A stretch of 64,000 nt of DNA, from contig JAQSEB010000104.1 of the NCBI GenBank assembly GCA_030063045.1, positions 434,001-498,000 of the forward strand, read 5' to 3'. A program made the position numbers and the translations under genes. This document shows positions 47,801 to 60,026 of the stretch, piece by piece. The DNA comes from Pratylenchus scribneri (taxonomy: Eukaryota; Nematoda; Chromadorea; Rhabditida; Pratylenchidae). The notes beneath the pieces were generated by a model. That model was given only the letters and a program-made list of their open reading frames with translations, was not told where the DNA came from and searched no databases. Position 1 is the stretch's first letter. Each line of letters starts with the position of its first letter.

Positions 47801-47956
47801 CCTTTTTTGGTTGGGCAAAAAACGGGGCATAAAATATACCAAAAGAACAATCAAAATTGCCAAAACGATAAGGGCAAATGTGCCGATGAGCAAAATTCTT
47901 TTTCTTCTATTTTCTTTGGCATCATCGTTGGTCAACGAAAATATTTTCTTTGACAT
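44851..47956 (-). CDS. Glucosylceramidase (GH30), membrane-anchored form
   Basis: It hydrolyses glucosylceramide in lysosomes. The ATG at 47956 starts MSKKIFSLTNDDAKENRRKR, then a long hydrophobic segment (ILLIGTFALIVLAILIVLLV), so the N-terminus looks like a type II signal anchor rather than a cleaved signal peptide. Later exons give FVCVCSADYCDEIEEIG, MGFGGAFTDSVGLILNEL, IGYSIGRVPIASIDFSTR, YATPWSPPWWLKESG, FWAMTIGNEPS (acid/base Glu, near 46220), IDGLAVHWYSF and FLLGSE. The last is spliced at about 45771/45721 to ASCGDQGNGEF, with the nucleophile Glu ending the exon. LGNWTRGWMYGHDILNDM and GLNPNGGPNWFNN follow. It ends in IEHIAFQRPDGNLALILLNG and GIFKK (stop 44853-44851). C. elegans has several such genes (gba-1 to gba-4). 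A 700-bp intron (about 46275-46985) contains nothing recognisable. Confidence 0.94.
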
Positions 47957-49013
47957 TAATTCAAATAATTAAATAATTTCCACAAAATTGATAGAATTAT
48001 TAAAATGGAATTTAATGGGTGAGTTAGAAATTGTTATTGGTCACCAAATTAGCCATAAATCGGGGGCAAAAGCAAACATCGTGTTTTCCTTATCATTTTC
48101 AGCACCTTTTATTCCAATTATCATTTGACAAAATCAGCAGTTGGTAGAATAAATATGGGAAAATGAAGGTGGTAAATGGCGGGTCATTTGAGTGAATTCA
48201 CAAAATTGAGGAATGAAAAATTTGGGAACATTTTATTGGCAAAATTGATTAGGAATGATTCATTTTTAATGAGCTCCCGGTTGCATGTGGAATTTATTTT
48301 TTCACTCGTTGTCGATTTATAAAATTAGATGCAAATCCGGCGATTGGGGAATTAATTTTTTGCCTTAATCAAAATTCTATCAAATTATTAATCAATCAAA
48401 AAGTGTTTTCATATTGACCAAAATGGTCATTGAAAATTATTTTCCTTTTGTAAATGAATTTAGATGATGCCATTCTACTCCCATCTATTTGGCAACGTAT
48501 TTGACGTGTCTTTTCACTTCATCTTATTTGGCCAAAAAATTCCATTCCTCTCATTCCCATCCATTGTCTTTCTTGATTCTGGATCCTGGCCCATTTTTTC
48601 CCATTTAAACAAATGAGAGAGGGGGCATCTCTGGGCCCAATCCACGCATTTTTTGGTGTGGCTTCAATTGGACAAATTGCCGATGGAATTTCATTTTCAC
48701 TGTAATGGGCGAAAGTGCATTCATTCATCGGGATTCCGCGCTGCTAGGCTTACACTCCCGCAATACAAATGGGCCATTTTTGATTGATGGTTGATGGCAT
48801 TTAGGCGGGGAGATCATGTGAAATCAAAAAAGGATGTAAAATTGAAAATGGCCAAATGGCCATCATTTAAAACCAAATAAATTTGGTTAGGAATTCATTT
48901 TCATGGATATATTCATTTTCCCGAGCTCAAAAAGAATTACATGAATTTATAATAATTAAATAAATTTGAATTAAATTCTTTAATTATTTAGGGAATAAAT
49001 TAAATTAAATTTG
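47957..49013. other. Divergent intergenic region
   Basis: About 1.06 kb between the divergent glucosylceramidase and large secreted protein genes. It contains a small GC-richer patch (about 48580-48780). A minus-strand 69-codon frame there (ATG at 48728) has a few Cys/Pro but no signal peptide or partner exon. The sequence TTATTTAGGGAATAAATT just ahead of the ATG at 49014 contains a plausible trans-splice acceptor AG. Confidence 0.5.
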
Positions 49014-52000
49014 ATGAATTTTCTTCATAAATTGCCATCCTTTTTGGCAATATTATTATTTCTCCTCATTTTATGCTTTATTCCAATAATATTTGCCGAT
49101 AATGGACAAATTAATCCGCCTCAAATCATCGAAAATTCAATTGGCAATGGACCATCACCATCGCTATCAATTCCAATAAAATGTACCTTCAATTTCCAAA
49201 TATTTAAATCATTTTTTGAATATTTTTAGACGAATTCTCGGCCATAGAAACTGAACGACTTTTGTTCTTTTTCCTAGTAAATCTTCGTCCATGGAAGCAA
49301 CAAATTCCACAACAATTAATCGAATTTATGGACGGAAAATTGACAAAAATTTCGACAAATTTGGGGGAAACAGAGAAGAAAAAAGATGAAGAAGAAAATG
49401 AAGAAAAGGGAGGAAAAGAATTTAAATTTATTGGATTAATGCGGAATTTTTTCAAATTATTTAAATTTAAAAATAATGAAAAGAAACAGGAAACAAATTT
49501 GGAAAAACCGAAAAGGGATGAAGAGAAAAATTCAGAAAATGAATTGTAAAAAATTAATTAATTTATTGATAATTTTTGAGGAAATTCAGGGAGGGGAAAA
49601 TGATGCCAAAAATAGGGAATATTCTTGAAGAGAATGGGCAATTATTAGTTCAACAATTTTCGGCACCTTTGAATGATTTGTTGGACTCATTGATTGGCCA
49701 ACAACCAATTGGCGATATTTTTGGCAATTTTGAGAGAGAAATTGAAATTGGCAGCAAAAAGGCAAATCACGAAAAATTAAATAAATTATCGAGTCATTAT
49801 TTTATAGGGATTTTATTCGGAATTATCTGTATTGGCATTAAGGCAACTTTTAGCATTGTTGAGGCAAAGAATGAAGGAAAGGTAATAATGGAATTATTTT
49901 TAAAAAATATATTTTAATATTGCCAAAATAGATTCATTCCCGATGGCACTCTTCAAGCATATTATGCCCATACAATGCTCTACGAATATTTCACCCATTT
50001 ATTTACAAATTTTTTGGACGAATCCAAAATTAAGCCTGGTAAAAAATTTATTAAAAATTATAAATTGTTTAAATAATTTAGGCTTATTCGGCAATCATCT
50101 AATTCTCCAATCGCCAATTAAGGATAAATTCATTGAAAATTTGTTTAAAGAAAAGCCATGGGAAATTGTTGAGGTCAAAAAAAATTTAATAATTGCATTT
50201 TTGTAGTTAATTTAAATTTTTCAGAACCCACAAGAATTGAAAACACTTCCTTTAAGCTTTGAGGCTCGACGAAAACAAATTCAGCAAAAATTGAATTCGG
50301 AAAAAGAAGAATCCGAAAAATTACAGGAAATTTTAGAAATAGGAAAGGAAAATGGCATCAAAATGGTCGACGAGGAAAATCCGAAAATTGTGCGTGAAAT
50401 TTGTGCAGCATTGAAGCTAATTCTTGAAAAGTTCAAAGAATCGGTGGGTTTTATTATTAAATTAAATTTTTTTTGTCCTCAGAATCCAATTTTTAAATTG
50501 GCAATCCAAAAATTGGCAACCGAATTTAATGATTTCGACAAAAGACTTGAAAATTATGAAAATATAAAAAATAAGAATAAAGATGAAATGAAGCAAGTGA
50601 GGAATGGGGCACGAAATTTATCGAAGGAATTGTTGAAGGCAACTGAATTTTTGATTGCAATGAATGAAGAAGCACCGCGCATTGAGGAAGATTGGCCAAA
50701 TTTATTGCGCCAAATTGAATTAATGGTCAGTTAAAATATTATTCAAATTTGTGTGAATGGATGGTAATCAATTTTGAAGCAATTAATTCAATAATATACC
50801 AATTTTCTTTGTTTCAGTTGTCAATGTTACCAAAATTGTTGGAAATATTGAATTCAAATGAAAAAACGCTGAAAAAGTTGGATCGAATCAGCAGAATTGG
50901 GATTGAGTTGATCGAAATTGGAATGTCAAAGAAAAATAAAATTTTGGGATTGATGATGGCATCGGCTTATATGAATGTGCTTGAAGGCCATTTGGAGATA
51001 TTGGAGGTAGAATTATTGGTGCTAGGATAATTCCTAAATGGTGTACGGTACAAATGTGGGAGCCTGGGCAATTTTTTAAAAGTGCAAATGCTAATTAAAT
51101 TTTTAATTCAAAATTTAATTATTACAATTAGAAATAATAAAATATTTAAGAATATATATAAAAGTAAATGTTGTTAAAAACACAAAATGTTGGAAAATGT
51201 TTTTTAAGCTAAGTGAAACACAAATGTTTTTAAGCTAAGAGAAAAACAAATGTTTTTAAGCTAAGTGAAACACAAATGTTTTTAAGCTAAGAGAAAAACA
51301 AATGTTTTTAAGCTAAGTGAAACACAAATTTTTTAAGCTAAGAGAAAAACAAATGTTTTTAAGCTAAGTGAAACACAAATGTTTTTAAGATTAATGAAAC
51401 ACAAATGTTTTTAAGCTAAGAGAAAAACAAATGTTTTTTAGCTAAGTGAAACACAAATGTTTTTAAGATTTATGAAACACAAATGTTTTTAAGCTAAGAG
51501 AAAAACAAATGTTTTTAAGCTAAGTGAAACACAAATGTTTTTAAGATTTATGAAACACAAATGTTTTTAAGATTAATGAAACACAAATGTTTTTAAGATT
51601 TATGAAACACAAATGTTTTTAAGATTAATGAAACACAAATGTTTTTAAGATTAATGAAACACAAATGTTTTTAAGATTAATGAAACACAAATGTTTTTAA
51701 GATTAATGAAACACAAATGTTTTTAAGATTTATGAAACACAAATGTTTTTAAGATTAATGAAACACAAATGTTTTTAAGATTAATGAAACACAAATGTTT
51801 TTAAGATTTATGAAACACAAATGTTTTTAAGATTAATGAAACACAAATGTTTTTAAGATTTATGAAACACAAATGTTTTTAAGATTAATGAAACACAAAT
51901 GTTTTTAAGATTTATGAAACACAAATGTTTTTAAGATTTATGAAACACAAATGTTTTTAAGATTAATGAAACACAAATGTTTTTAAGATTTATGAAACAC

Positions 52001-55000
52001 AAATGTTTTTAAGATTAATGAAACACAAATGTTTTTAAGATTAATGAAACACAAATGTTTTTAAGATTTATGAAACACAAAATGTTGAAAAACAAATGTT
52101 TTTAAGATTAATGGAACACAAATGTTTTTAAGCTAAAAGTGAAACACAAAACATTTGGGTGAAATAAAATACAAAATGTTTGGAAGAAATGTTTTATTTT
52201 CAATTTTTAATCCAATTTAATTCTAATTGTCATAGATTTACCTTTTTAGGAATTGCCCACATTTCAGGCATTTATTTATTATTTATAGGTCATCCCCGCA
52301 TGGGAATTAATATTTAATGAGGGGAATTAAATTAAAAATTGATAATTTTAGTTGAATTATGAAAGGAAAAGAATTATAAATGTTTTGGAAAATGTGAAAC
52401 AATTGGAAGATGGAATTTTAAATGAAAAATGGTATTCAAAACTGGGAGATGATGCAAATAATAGGAACAATTCGGATTGGATGGAAACAGTGAAAAGTGT
52501 GCGAGAATTGGCAGAGTAAAATTAAAATTAAATAATTAAAAATTATTTTTATTTTTGAGATGGTCCCAACAAAGTGAAAAATTTCGATATTTAATTGAGC
52601 AGGAAAATGGGCTGAAAAATGAATTGGAAATAATGGAAAATGTCATTTCCGGGATGAATAAATGTAACAATGAAATGGAGGAAAAAAGAGAGGAGGCAAT
52701 TGACAATAAATTGGCACAAATTGAAGGTAAAATGTATAAAAGGGGATTGTGAAATTAATATAAATTTTGAATATTTTTTCCAGTAAAATTGACCAAATTT
52801 ATAGGGGCAAATTTGGATAAAAAGAAAATTGAAATATTAAAATCAATTTTGGAGAAAATAAAAATTTATAAAAAACAAAAAGAAGAATTGGTAAAGGAAA
52901 AAGAAGAAATATTGAAGAATCGAGGAAGCAAAAAAGACACCGGAATTAAAAATGGTTGAAGGGGCAGAAATTGAATTGAGAAGGTAAAAAATATTATAAA
53001 AAATAAAAATGGGAAAATCTTTTATAATATAATTAATTAAATTTTGATTTAATTTTAATTTATTATTATTATTTGTTTAGTTTATGAATTTTTGAATAAG
53101 AAAAATATTTATAAAATTAATTTTATTAATGAATTAATTTTATGCCAGTTATGAGGCAAAAAGGCAGCAATTAAGCGATGAATATATCCAAATTATGCAA
53201 AAATTGGATGGAATAACGACGACAGACAATTCGAAATTGCAAAAAATAAAGAATAATGAGGAATTGAGTAGAATGGAAAAATTGTTACAAATAAAAAGAA
53301 TATTGGAGAATGCAAAAACTTCCAATACATTTTCAATAAGCCTGAAAAGATCATTTTTAAATGAACAAAATAAACGAATTAAAGAATTGATTGAGAGAAT
53401 TGAGGTTATTGGTGTTATTTGAGAATATTAATTTGAATTTAAAAATTAATTAAAGGGACAAATAAAAGCGGAAGAAAATTGGCAAATCCAAAAAGAAAAG
53501 ACGGAAATATTGCATAAAAATATGCTTGAAAAATTGACTGAAAAAAGCCAAACAGTGGACAAACAAGTTTGGGGAGTGAAAAATCATTTTATGTTGCAAA
53601 CACTTTTTGGCAATGAACGTAGGGAATATTTAAGATTAAATAAAATAGAGCATGAATATGTAGATTATGAAAGAATGGATGAATTCAATGGGAAAATGGA
53701 AAAATTAACAGAAAATTATGGCCAAATTATTTTGGCACTTAAAGAATTCAGCGAAGAATTGAAAGCAAAAATTGAAATGATTAGCATTTTGAGGGAAAGG
53801 GAAGAACAACAAAAATGGGTGGAAAAAGATGAGGAGGGCACCGAAATTAGATACAGGCAAAAATGAGGGGAAATAAATTTATTTAATATTTATTTATTTT
53901 TTATAGTTTGGTTTTGAATGGAATTAAAGAAAATGGGAAAGAACAGCGACAAATTTTGCGTGAATTTTTTGACAATGATGGAATTGATTTGGCCAATTTA
54001 TCGAAAATTAAGCCAGTTATTAGGGCGGATGAGGCGGAAATATTTGAAAGTAAAAATGAAATTAAAAACAAATAAAGTTAAAATTAATTTAATAAGGGAA
54101 ATTTTCGTTGGCTGAATCTGCCATTTTCATTGATTGGATTTCGGAAGTAAATTTTGATTTGGATTTGAACAATAATACAACAGGAATTATTGACATTTTG
54201 GCGGATAAATTAAAGGAAATATCCGCAAAATCAGAAGGCAAAAATAATAAAAAATTAATAAATAAATATTTATTTTTTTAAGAAAATCCAACCATCCAAA
54301 AGAATATGGAAAATGATTTATTGGCGGATTTTGCAAAAAATCCAATTGAAAATGGAAACCCAAAAGAATACTATAATCGAAATATTGGAAAAAAGCAAAA
54401 AGAGATTCAGGCAAAAATGGCCCTTCGAAAAGTTCAACTTTTAAGGAAACCATTGGAATCGGCCATTTTAATGTTAATTGGAATGCAAAAAAAGTGAGAA
54501 TGAAGGGGAATAATTTAAATTATTTTTTAATAAAAAGATTTGATGAATTTTCCCACCATGTGAACATTCCAAAAGAAATTGAGCATCAAATTTTGTCCGT
54601 TAAAAAGCCAATCAAATTGGTCATCCCATTGAAGGCAAATCAGCCGGCTTCAAAGGGCAAATTCCTCCTTTATTCATTGTACACTTTTGGGGAATGTTTG
54701 GTACAAGAATTCAAAAGCAATGAAAAAGCAGTGAATCGATTACTGAAATTGGGCAATAAAATGATTAGAGGTAAAAATGCAAATTCATAGTCATTATTCA
54801 CGGGATTAATTTTGTTCGGGCCGAGAGTGGGCCTAGTCTCTCGCCCCGGGTCTTCACCGGAGGCCTAATGAGCCCTTCCCCCAATGGTCCAGGGAATTCG
54901 GAATTGGATTAGAATTACTTGAGTTTGATTTTTTACGGAAAAATATGTATAACAGAACGTCGCAAATATTATGGTGGAAAAATATACATTTTGTGGGGAA

Positions 55001-58000
55001 AAGAGTGGTAAAAAGGCAGATTGGGGCAATATTTGATTGATGGGGTGACAGGTGATTAGGCAAAAAAGTGGGGATACGGTACAGTAGGATGAATAGAAAG
55101 ACCCTTTAGGTATTATTTGCATTGACACAAATGTAGGGTGATTGATTTATTCTAATTAAAATTAAAATTAAAATGGTAAATAATTAATTGCAAATTTATC
55201 TATTCATTACTTTTTATTGAATTATTCTAAAAATATTTATTTAATAATTTGCAGAAGATCAATTGATGAAAAATCGAATTGCAACGAATCCAATGGAATT
55301 TCGAAGTGTTGAATTTGAGCGAAAATTCAATGAAAATTTTGTTGAAAATATTTTTGCCAAATTTTCATTCGATGAAATTGGCCAATTGCCGGAAGAAGAT
55401 GGACAAGGGGAAGGGCCAATTATTAGGGAAGGATCATTGGGGCATTTATTATTGGAAAAAACGGAAATGGAATTCAAAAAGAATTTACGGAAGGGAATGT
55501 GCCAATTCGGTTCAATTGAAGGGAATGAACAAAATGAGGAGAATATTCAATTATTGGAGGAGACAATTAAAAGTAAACAAATTGAGGGAAAATATTATAA
55601 TTGAATTTATTCCCATTTATTAGATATTTATTATCGGCCAAAAATTAACAAAATGAGTCCGCCACCATCGCCAACTTTTGGTGGATATTCGAATAGAAAG
55701 AAAGCAAAATTCAGTAAAATTGCATTCAATCCAATTCGTTTTATGAATGATGGCGCACCGTTGACTAATAAATCCCGTTTAAGAAGTAAATTTAAATAAT
55801 ATTTTTTAAATTATTATTTAATTAAAAAAAAAGAATCAATTTGGCGAGATTATCCAGAAAAGGACCCAGTCGATAATGATTTTAAGGAGCCTATTCGAAA
55901 ATTGGTAAGAATATTTAATTATAATTGAATTATTTTAAATTGCCAAAATGGCACAGTTGATTGAAATGTATCGGAAGAATGAAATAAGCAAAGTTATTGA
56001 CCAACAATTTGCCAAAACAAAAGCATATATTGTATTTCCACAAACAAACAGGGCAGGACTTCAAGTGGCATTGCTTTTGAAAGAGTGAGTGGAATTAAAT
56101 TAAAATATTATTTGGGTATTTATTTTATATTTAGGTTATTGAAATTGAACAGTAAACAATTGAATCCATCTGCTAAGAAAAAGAAGGGGCAGAAATTGAT
56201 GGATGAAAAGCCGCAGAAGGAGGCGGAAAATATAAAACACGCCGATTTTATTGAAGGGCCACCATTACTATATACTAATGATGGTGAAATTATTAAAATA
56301 ATTAATTTAATATTTTGTACTTGTTAATTTTTCTCAGGCAGATTTGAAAAAAATTTTTAGTGATTTTTATTCTATACTCATTGATAGAAAAACGATGAAA
56401 ATTTAGCTAATTTTAAGGTAGACTAATTTTGGGGGTAATGCATAACCAAGGTAATATTGCTGGAAAAATCTGCCCGGGGATAATTAACAAGTACCAAATT
56501 TCTATTAAATCATAATTACAGTAAATCATGGGCAAAATGAGATGGCAATTTCGGAAAAGGTAAATTTAATAAAAAAAATTAATATTTTTATTTTAGAAAC
56601 AAAATGAAAAACATGAAAAAATAGTGGAGAAAATTTCTGAAGCCGTTTTTAAAAGGAAGAAAAGGGACATTTCACAGCAAATGAAAAAAATTAGGGAAAT
56701 TTCACAGGGAATTAAAAAATTTGAAGGGAAAGAAGAAAACAATACCATAAAAATTGATGAATTCTTTGATAAATATTCTTCAAAAGATAATTCGGGTGGG
56801 TCAAAAAATATTTAAAATATGAATTTAATTGAATATAAATAAATAAAGATGAGTCAAAAATTCCGCTGAAAGCGCTGCCAATTTATCGATTGGTAAAATT
56901 ACTGATGATGGATAAATTTAATTGGCAAAATGATGAAAATGTTACGAAAATAATGCCAATGATGATAAGTGGATTTCCTGGATTAACAGAGGTAAAAAAT
57001 AAACATAAAAGGCTTTTATTAAATATTTATAATATGTATAATAGTGTTGGGATGGGATATTATTATTATTGTAATATTATTAGAAGGGAAAATTCAATAT
57101 ATTAATTTAGTGTAATATTCAAATTTAAATTTTAGTTAAATCTTTATATGGATGTGGATTTTAACAAATTGACTTTTGAATTGGACCAATTCTGCTTTAT
57201 TGTGGCCCATTCAAAGCGAAATGTTTATATGCAAATTAAAGTGCTTTATTATCGATGGAAAGCATTGAAAACTGTAAAAATAAAATCAAATAATATTGAT
57301 TTAATATTTTTGAAATATTTTTAAAGATTTCGGAGAATAATCTGAGTTTGAAAACATTTAATGCAATTGCAAAAATTTTGAAGGCAAAACCAAATGAATC
57401 CGCCCTAAAAATGTTCCTTTACCGATTGGTGGATTACACAAATTATATAAACCAAGTGAGAGGGAATAGTAATTATTTAATTCATTTTAATACATATATC
57501 TATATTAAAGTACACCAATGGATTCCAACATGTTTTTGGGTTCACCCTCAAATCGTTGACTGATTTCCTCAATCGGTAAATTATTGCAAATTGGAATTGA
57601 ATTTTAGTGTAATTTTTTAGGAAAATGAAAATGCCCGGAGGCAGCGAATTCCGAATTGCCGATTTGATTGTGGAAGATTTTATAGCTGAAAATAAATTAA
57701 AAGAATTGAACAAATTAATGAAAATGACAAAGGATATAGAGGAGAAAATGAAGGGCGCAAAGTGCCATTTTGAATTCATTATTGTTTTTTAAATAATTTA
57801 ATTTTCGTAGATTTGTCAGTCTCACAGAAATTCGTAGTTCAATGCAGGATGTCCTTCAATTTCGGCTGAATTTGTTGACCGAAATTATGTCAAAAACAAA
57901 GGACCCAAATGAAACAAATGAATTGGCCGAAAATAGTGATGGACAGCCACCAAAAAAAGATTGGCATTTGGACAAAGAAGAGGCGGAAAAACATGTTGCC

Positions 58001-58621
58001 ATGCTAAAGGTGGATACACAATATTTTCCAAACAAATTATATTTTCACTTAGAGTGCATATTCGGAGAAATTTCATTCTTTGATCAGTCGGCTGAATGAT
58101 TTTGGGAATCATGAAGAACAACTCCGAGATTATTATTGCTATGATTCATGCCAGGGATCGGTGGAGGGAAATGCAAAATTTGAATTCACAAAAGTGGTTA
58201 CCGAATTACAAAGAGCCCTTGGCATTGTTAAATCAGCAATCACCGTAATTTTAACATTTTTTTAACATTTGGGGGAATTACTTATTTTTTTTAGAAATAT
58301 CATCAAAAAATTCGTTTGGAGGCGGAAATGAAAAAAAGACAAGCAGAAAATGCGAATAAAATAAAAACGAAGAAAGAAGCTGAAAATACGGTGGATTATG
58401 AAAAAATAAAGGAGGAATTGAAAGAAAAACGTGCCAAATTTTTGGAAAGACAACAAAAACAGTCGGCTTATGATAAAAATGTGAGGAAAATTTGAATAAA
58501 ATAAAATGGGAATAATTTAAATTTTTAGGGAAATATTATAAAGCAAGATGGAAATAAAGGAGGAAACAATAGTGCGAAGATTGTGCCCATTGATGATGAA
58601 GGAAATGTGGCCAAAAATTGA
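49014..58621 (+). CDS. Very large helical secreted or membrane protein, family not recognised
   Basis: The ATG at 49014 leads a strong signal peptide (LPSFLAILLFLLILCFIPII then FA). About 25 exons over 9.6 kb follow to TGA at 58619-58621, encoding probably more than 1,500 residues, Lys/Glu/Asn/Ile-rich and largely heptad-like (KKDEEENEEKGGKEFKF; LLEILNSNEKTLKKLDRI; QIKAEENWQIQKEKTEIL; VEKISEAVFKRKKRDISQQM). One further hydrophobic segment (YFIGILFGIICIGIKATFSI) lies in exon 3 (about 49797-49860). More compact exons include LGNKMIRG, GQLPEEDGQGEGPIIREGSL, AYIVFPQTNRAGLQVALLL and DYYCYDSCQGSVEGNAKFEF. Most junctions I checked are in phase, including those across the two largest introns. At the junction near 49882/49932 I could not match phases, so a sequencing error, an unusual splice site or a frameshift is possible there. 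Function unknown. Confidence 0.6.
51178..52185 (+). repeat. Satellite 3 (26-bp unit) in large-protein intron
   Basis: About 36 copies of a 26-bp unit with core AAACACAAATGTTTTTAAG inside the 1,345-bp intron at 51007-52351. In the first part, units alternate between AAGCTAAGAGAAAAAC and AAGCTAAGTGAAACAC, a 52-bp dimer. In the rest they alternate irregularly between AAGATTAATGAAACAC and AAGATTTATGAAACAC. The ends are degraded. It is unrelated in sequence to satellites 1 and 2. Confidence 0.95.
54785..54905. other. GC-rich patch with stem-loop in intron
   Basis: Within the intron at about 54774-55254, the stretch GGGCCGAGAGTGGGCCTAGT then CTCTCGCCCCGGG is strongly GC-rich. GGGCCGAGAG pairs with CTCTCGCCCC (9 of 10 positions) around a 10-nt loop. 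A second short dyad CCGGG...CCCGG-like region and GGCCTAATGAGCCC follow. It is foreign in composition to its surroundings. No known RNA or element recognised. Confidence 0.5.
56317..56494. mobile_element. Family 3 TIR element, best-preserved copy
   Basis: The left end is GTACTTGTTAATTTTTCTCA then GGCAGATTT. The right end is AAATCTGCCCGGGGATAATT then AACAAGTAC, its reverse complement with a few changes over 29 bp. Length is 178 bp with no open frame. It lies in an intron of the large secreted protein gene. Relatives are at 16318-16500 and about 62022-62135. Confidence 0.75.
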
Positions 58622-59159
58622 AGAAAAATTGGGGAAAGTAGTATTAGAATTTAACTTTATGGAAATATTATGGAAAATTATTTATTTTAGAATTATTTTT
58701 GGATAGTATTTAATTTGATATATTGAAAATGCCCAAAAGATTATAACGTTTTAGTGATTTGCCTTACACCCAAACCATTTGCCCTTTCGATAGATCTCAT
58801 CGAGATGCTTCAATTGGAATTGTCATTGATTGGTCAAAATTAGAGGGTATTAAACGGTTTAAACCATTTTTGGTTAAATGGTTCAAAATTAATTTAAAAT
58901 TGGTTAAACCCAAGCCAAATAATTATCAAATGATCCGCTCATCGAGATCTATCAATTGGGTATATGATTTGGGCGTCTTTTATAAACCAGTAAATGATAT
59001 AAACTTTTCTGCATTTTCAATATTCCCTTTTGCAAATTAAATATATATTTCTTTTTGAAAATAGTGAATCAAAAAATTTATTTATTTATAATTATTTTAT
59101 AAAGGGTGAATGTATAAAATTATTTTTTTCCGGAATTATTCGCTTTCATTCTTCTTCCT
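58622..59159. other. Convergent intergenic gap with a TIR element
   Basis: This lies between the stops of the large secreted protein gene (+) and the transthyretin-like gene (-). It contains the inverted-repeat element at 58766-58977 and otherwise AT-rich 3' UTR-like sequence. The open frame across the element reflects the element only. Confidence 0.55.
58766..58977. mobile_element. MITE-like element in convergent gap
   Basis: The left arm ACACCCAAACCATTTGCCCT then TTCGATAGATCTCATCGAG is matched by the right arm CTCATCGAGATCTATCAATT then GGGTATATGATTTGGGCG read in reverse complement. Arms are about 40 bp and the element about 212 bp. The interior has GGTTTAAACC- and GGTTAAACC-like motifs as in the element at 42717-42857. 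Confidence 0.75.
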
Positions 59160-60026
59160 CTAATAAGCCTGTTGTTGTTGTTGTTTTGGGGACATTGATG
59201 TTTCGCCGCCATTATTTTCATCATTTGTTGGTGAATTCGTCAAATTGAATGCCATTTTCTCATCATCATCGACCATTCCCATTGATGTTCCATTCATCAT
59301 TTCGGCTGGCATTTCGGTCCCGGCGAATTTATCCAAATCGGCTGCCATTCCATCCGCCGGTGGGAGTTCATTCATTGGTTTTGTTTTATTTCCATTCAAA
59401 TTTTCTCCATTTTCGGCATTTTCCGTTTCATTCGATGATGCCAATTTCTCTGCCAATATTTCGTCATTTTCAGCCATTTTATCCCAACAATTCTTTAAAA
59501 AATAAATGTTTTTTTCATAAATTAATTTTTTGCCCAACTTCTTCCTTTGATTGATCATCTTCTGTGCCAAAATTCGCCTCAAAATGTTCATTTTTCATTG
59601 TCCCATTTTCCTCAGTCAATTTCAATGGAATCTCAATTCGATATGTGCAATTTTTCTGAAAATTAATAAATTTTTGAATTTATTCAATTTTAACACTTTT
59701 TTGTCCGGTGAACAATTATGCAAAATGGACAAAAATGGATCAATGCTGCCAAATATTTCACTATTTTCTCCAAAAATCTCAAAAATGCCATCTTCATCAG
59801 TGAATGTTCGATTGATGAAATCATTCGGATCCAACACTATATTTTTATTTTAAATTTTAAATTCAATTTTAAAATTACAATCTTTCTCCCAAAGTTCCAC
59901 AGTGACATTTTTCATTGTTTGATTATGGCAACGCAAAATTCCATTAATTTGGACAAATGTCGCCGAGGAAATGGCAAAAATGGTTAAGAAAATGAGAAAG
60001 AACAAAATTGGAAGAATTTTATTCAT
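59160..60026 (-). CDS. Transthyretin-like (TTR family) secreted protein with acidic tail
   Basis: The ATG at 60026 starts a signal peptide (ILPILFFLIFLTIFAISSA). The TTR-like domain follows: VQINGILRCHNQTMKNVTVE then LWE, DPNDFINRTFTDEDGIFEIF, ENSEIFGSIDPFLSILHNCS and CTYRIEIPLKLTEENG. These match the nematode TTR pattern (G.L.C......V.V.L.......D......TD..G.F...G......IDP.L...H.C). Instead of ending there, the frame splices (GT at about 59541, 53-bp intron) to an unusual Glu/Asn/Met-rich tail of about 105 residues (ENDEILAEKLASSNETENAE, PMNELPPADGMAADLDKF) ending in a Gln run and AY; stop 59162-59160. TTR-like proteins are extracellular and abundant in nematodes. The tail is not typical of the family. 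Confidence 0.85.

Noticed and set aside
48519..48728. Minus-strand 69-codon ORF upstream of glucosylceramidase
   Set aside because: Has an ATG and a few Cys but no signal peptide or continuation; could be real, but unsupported.
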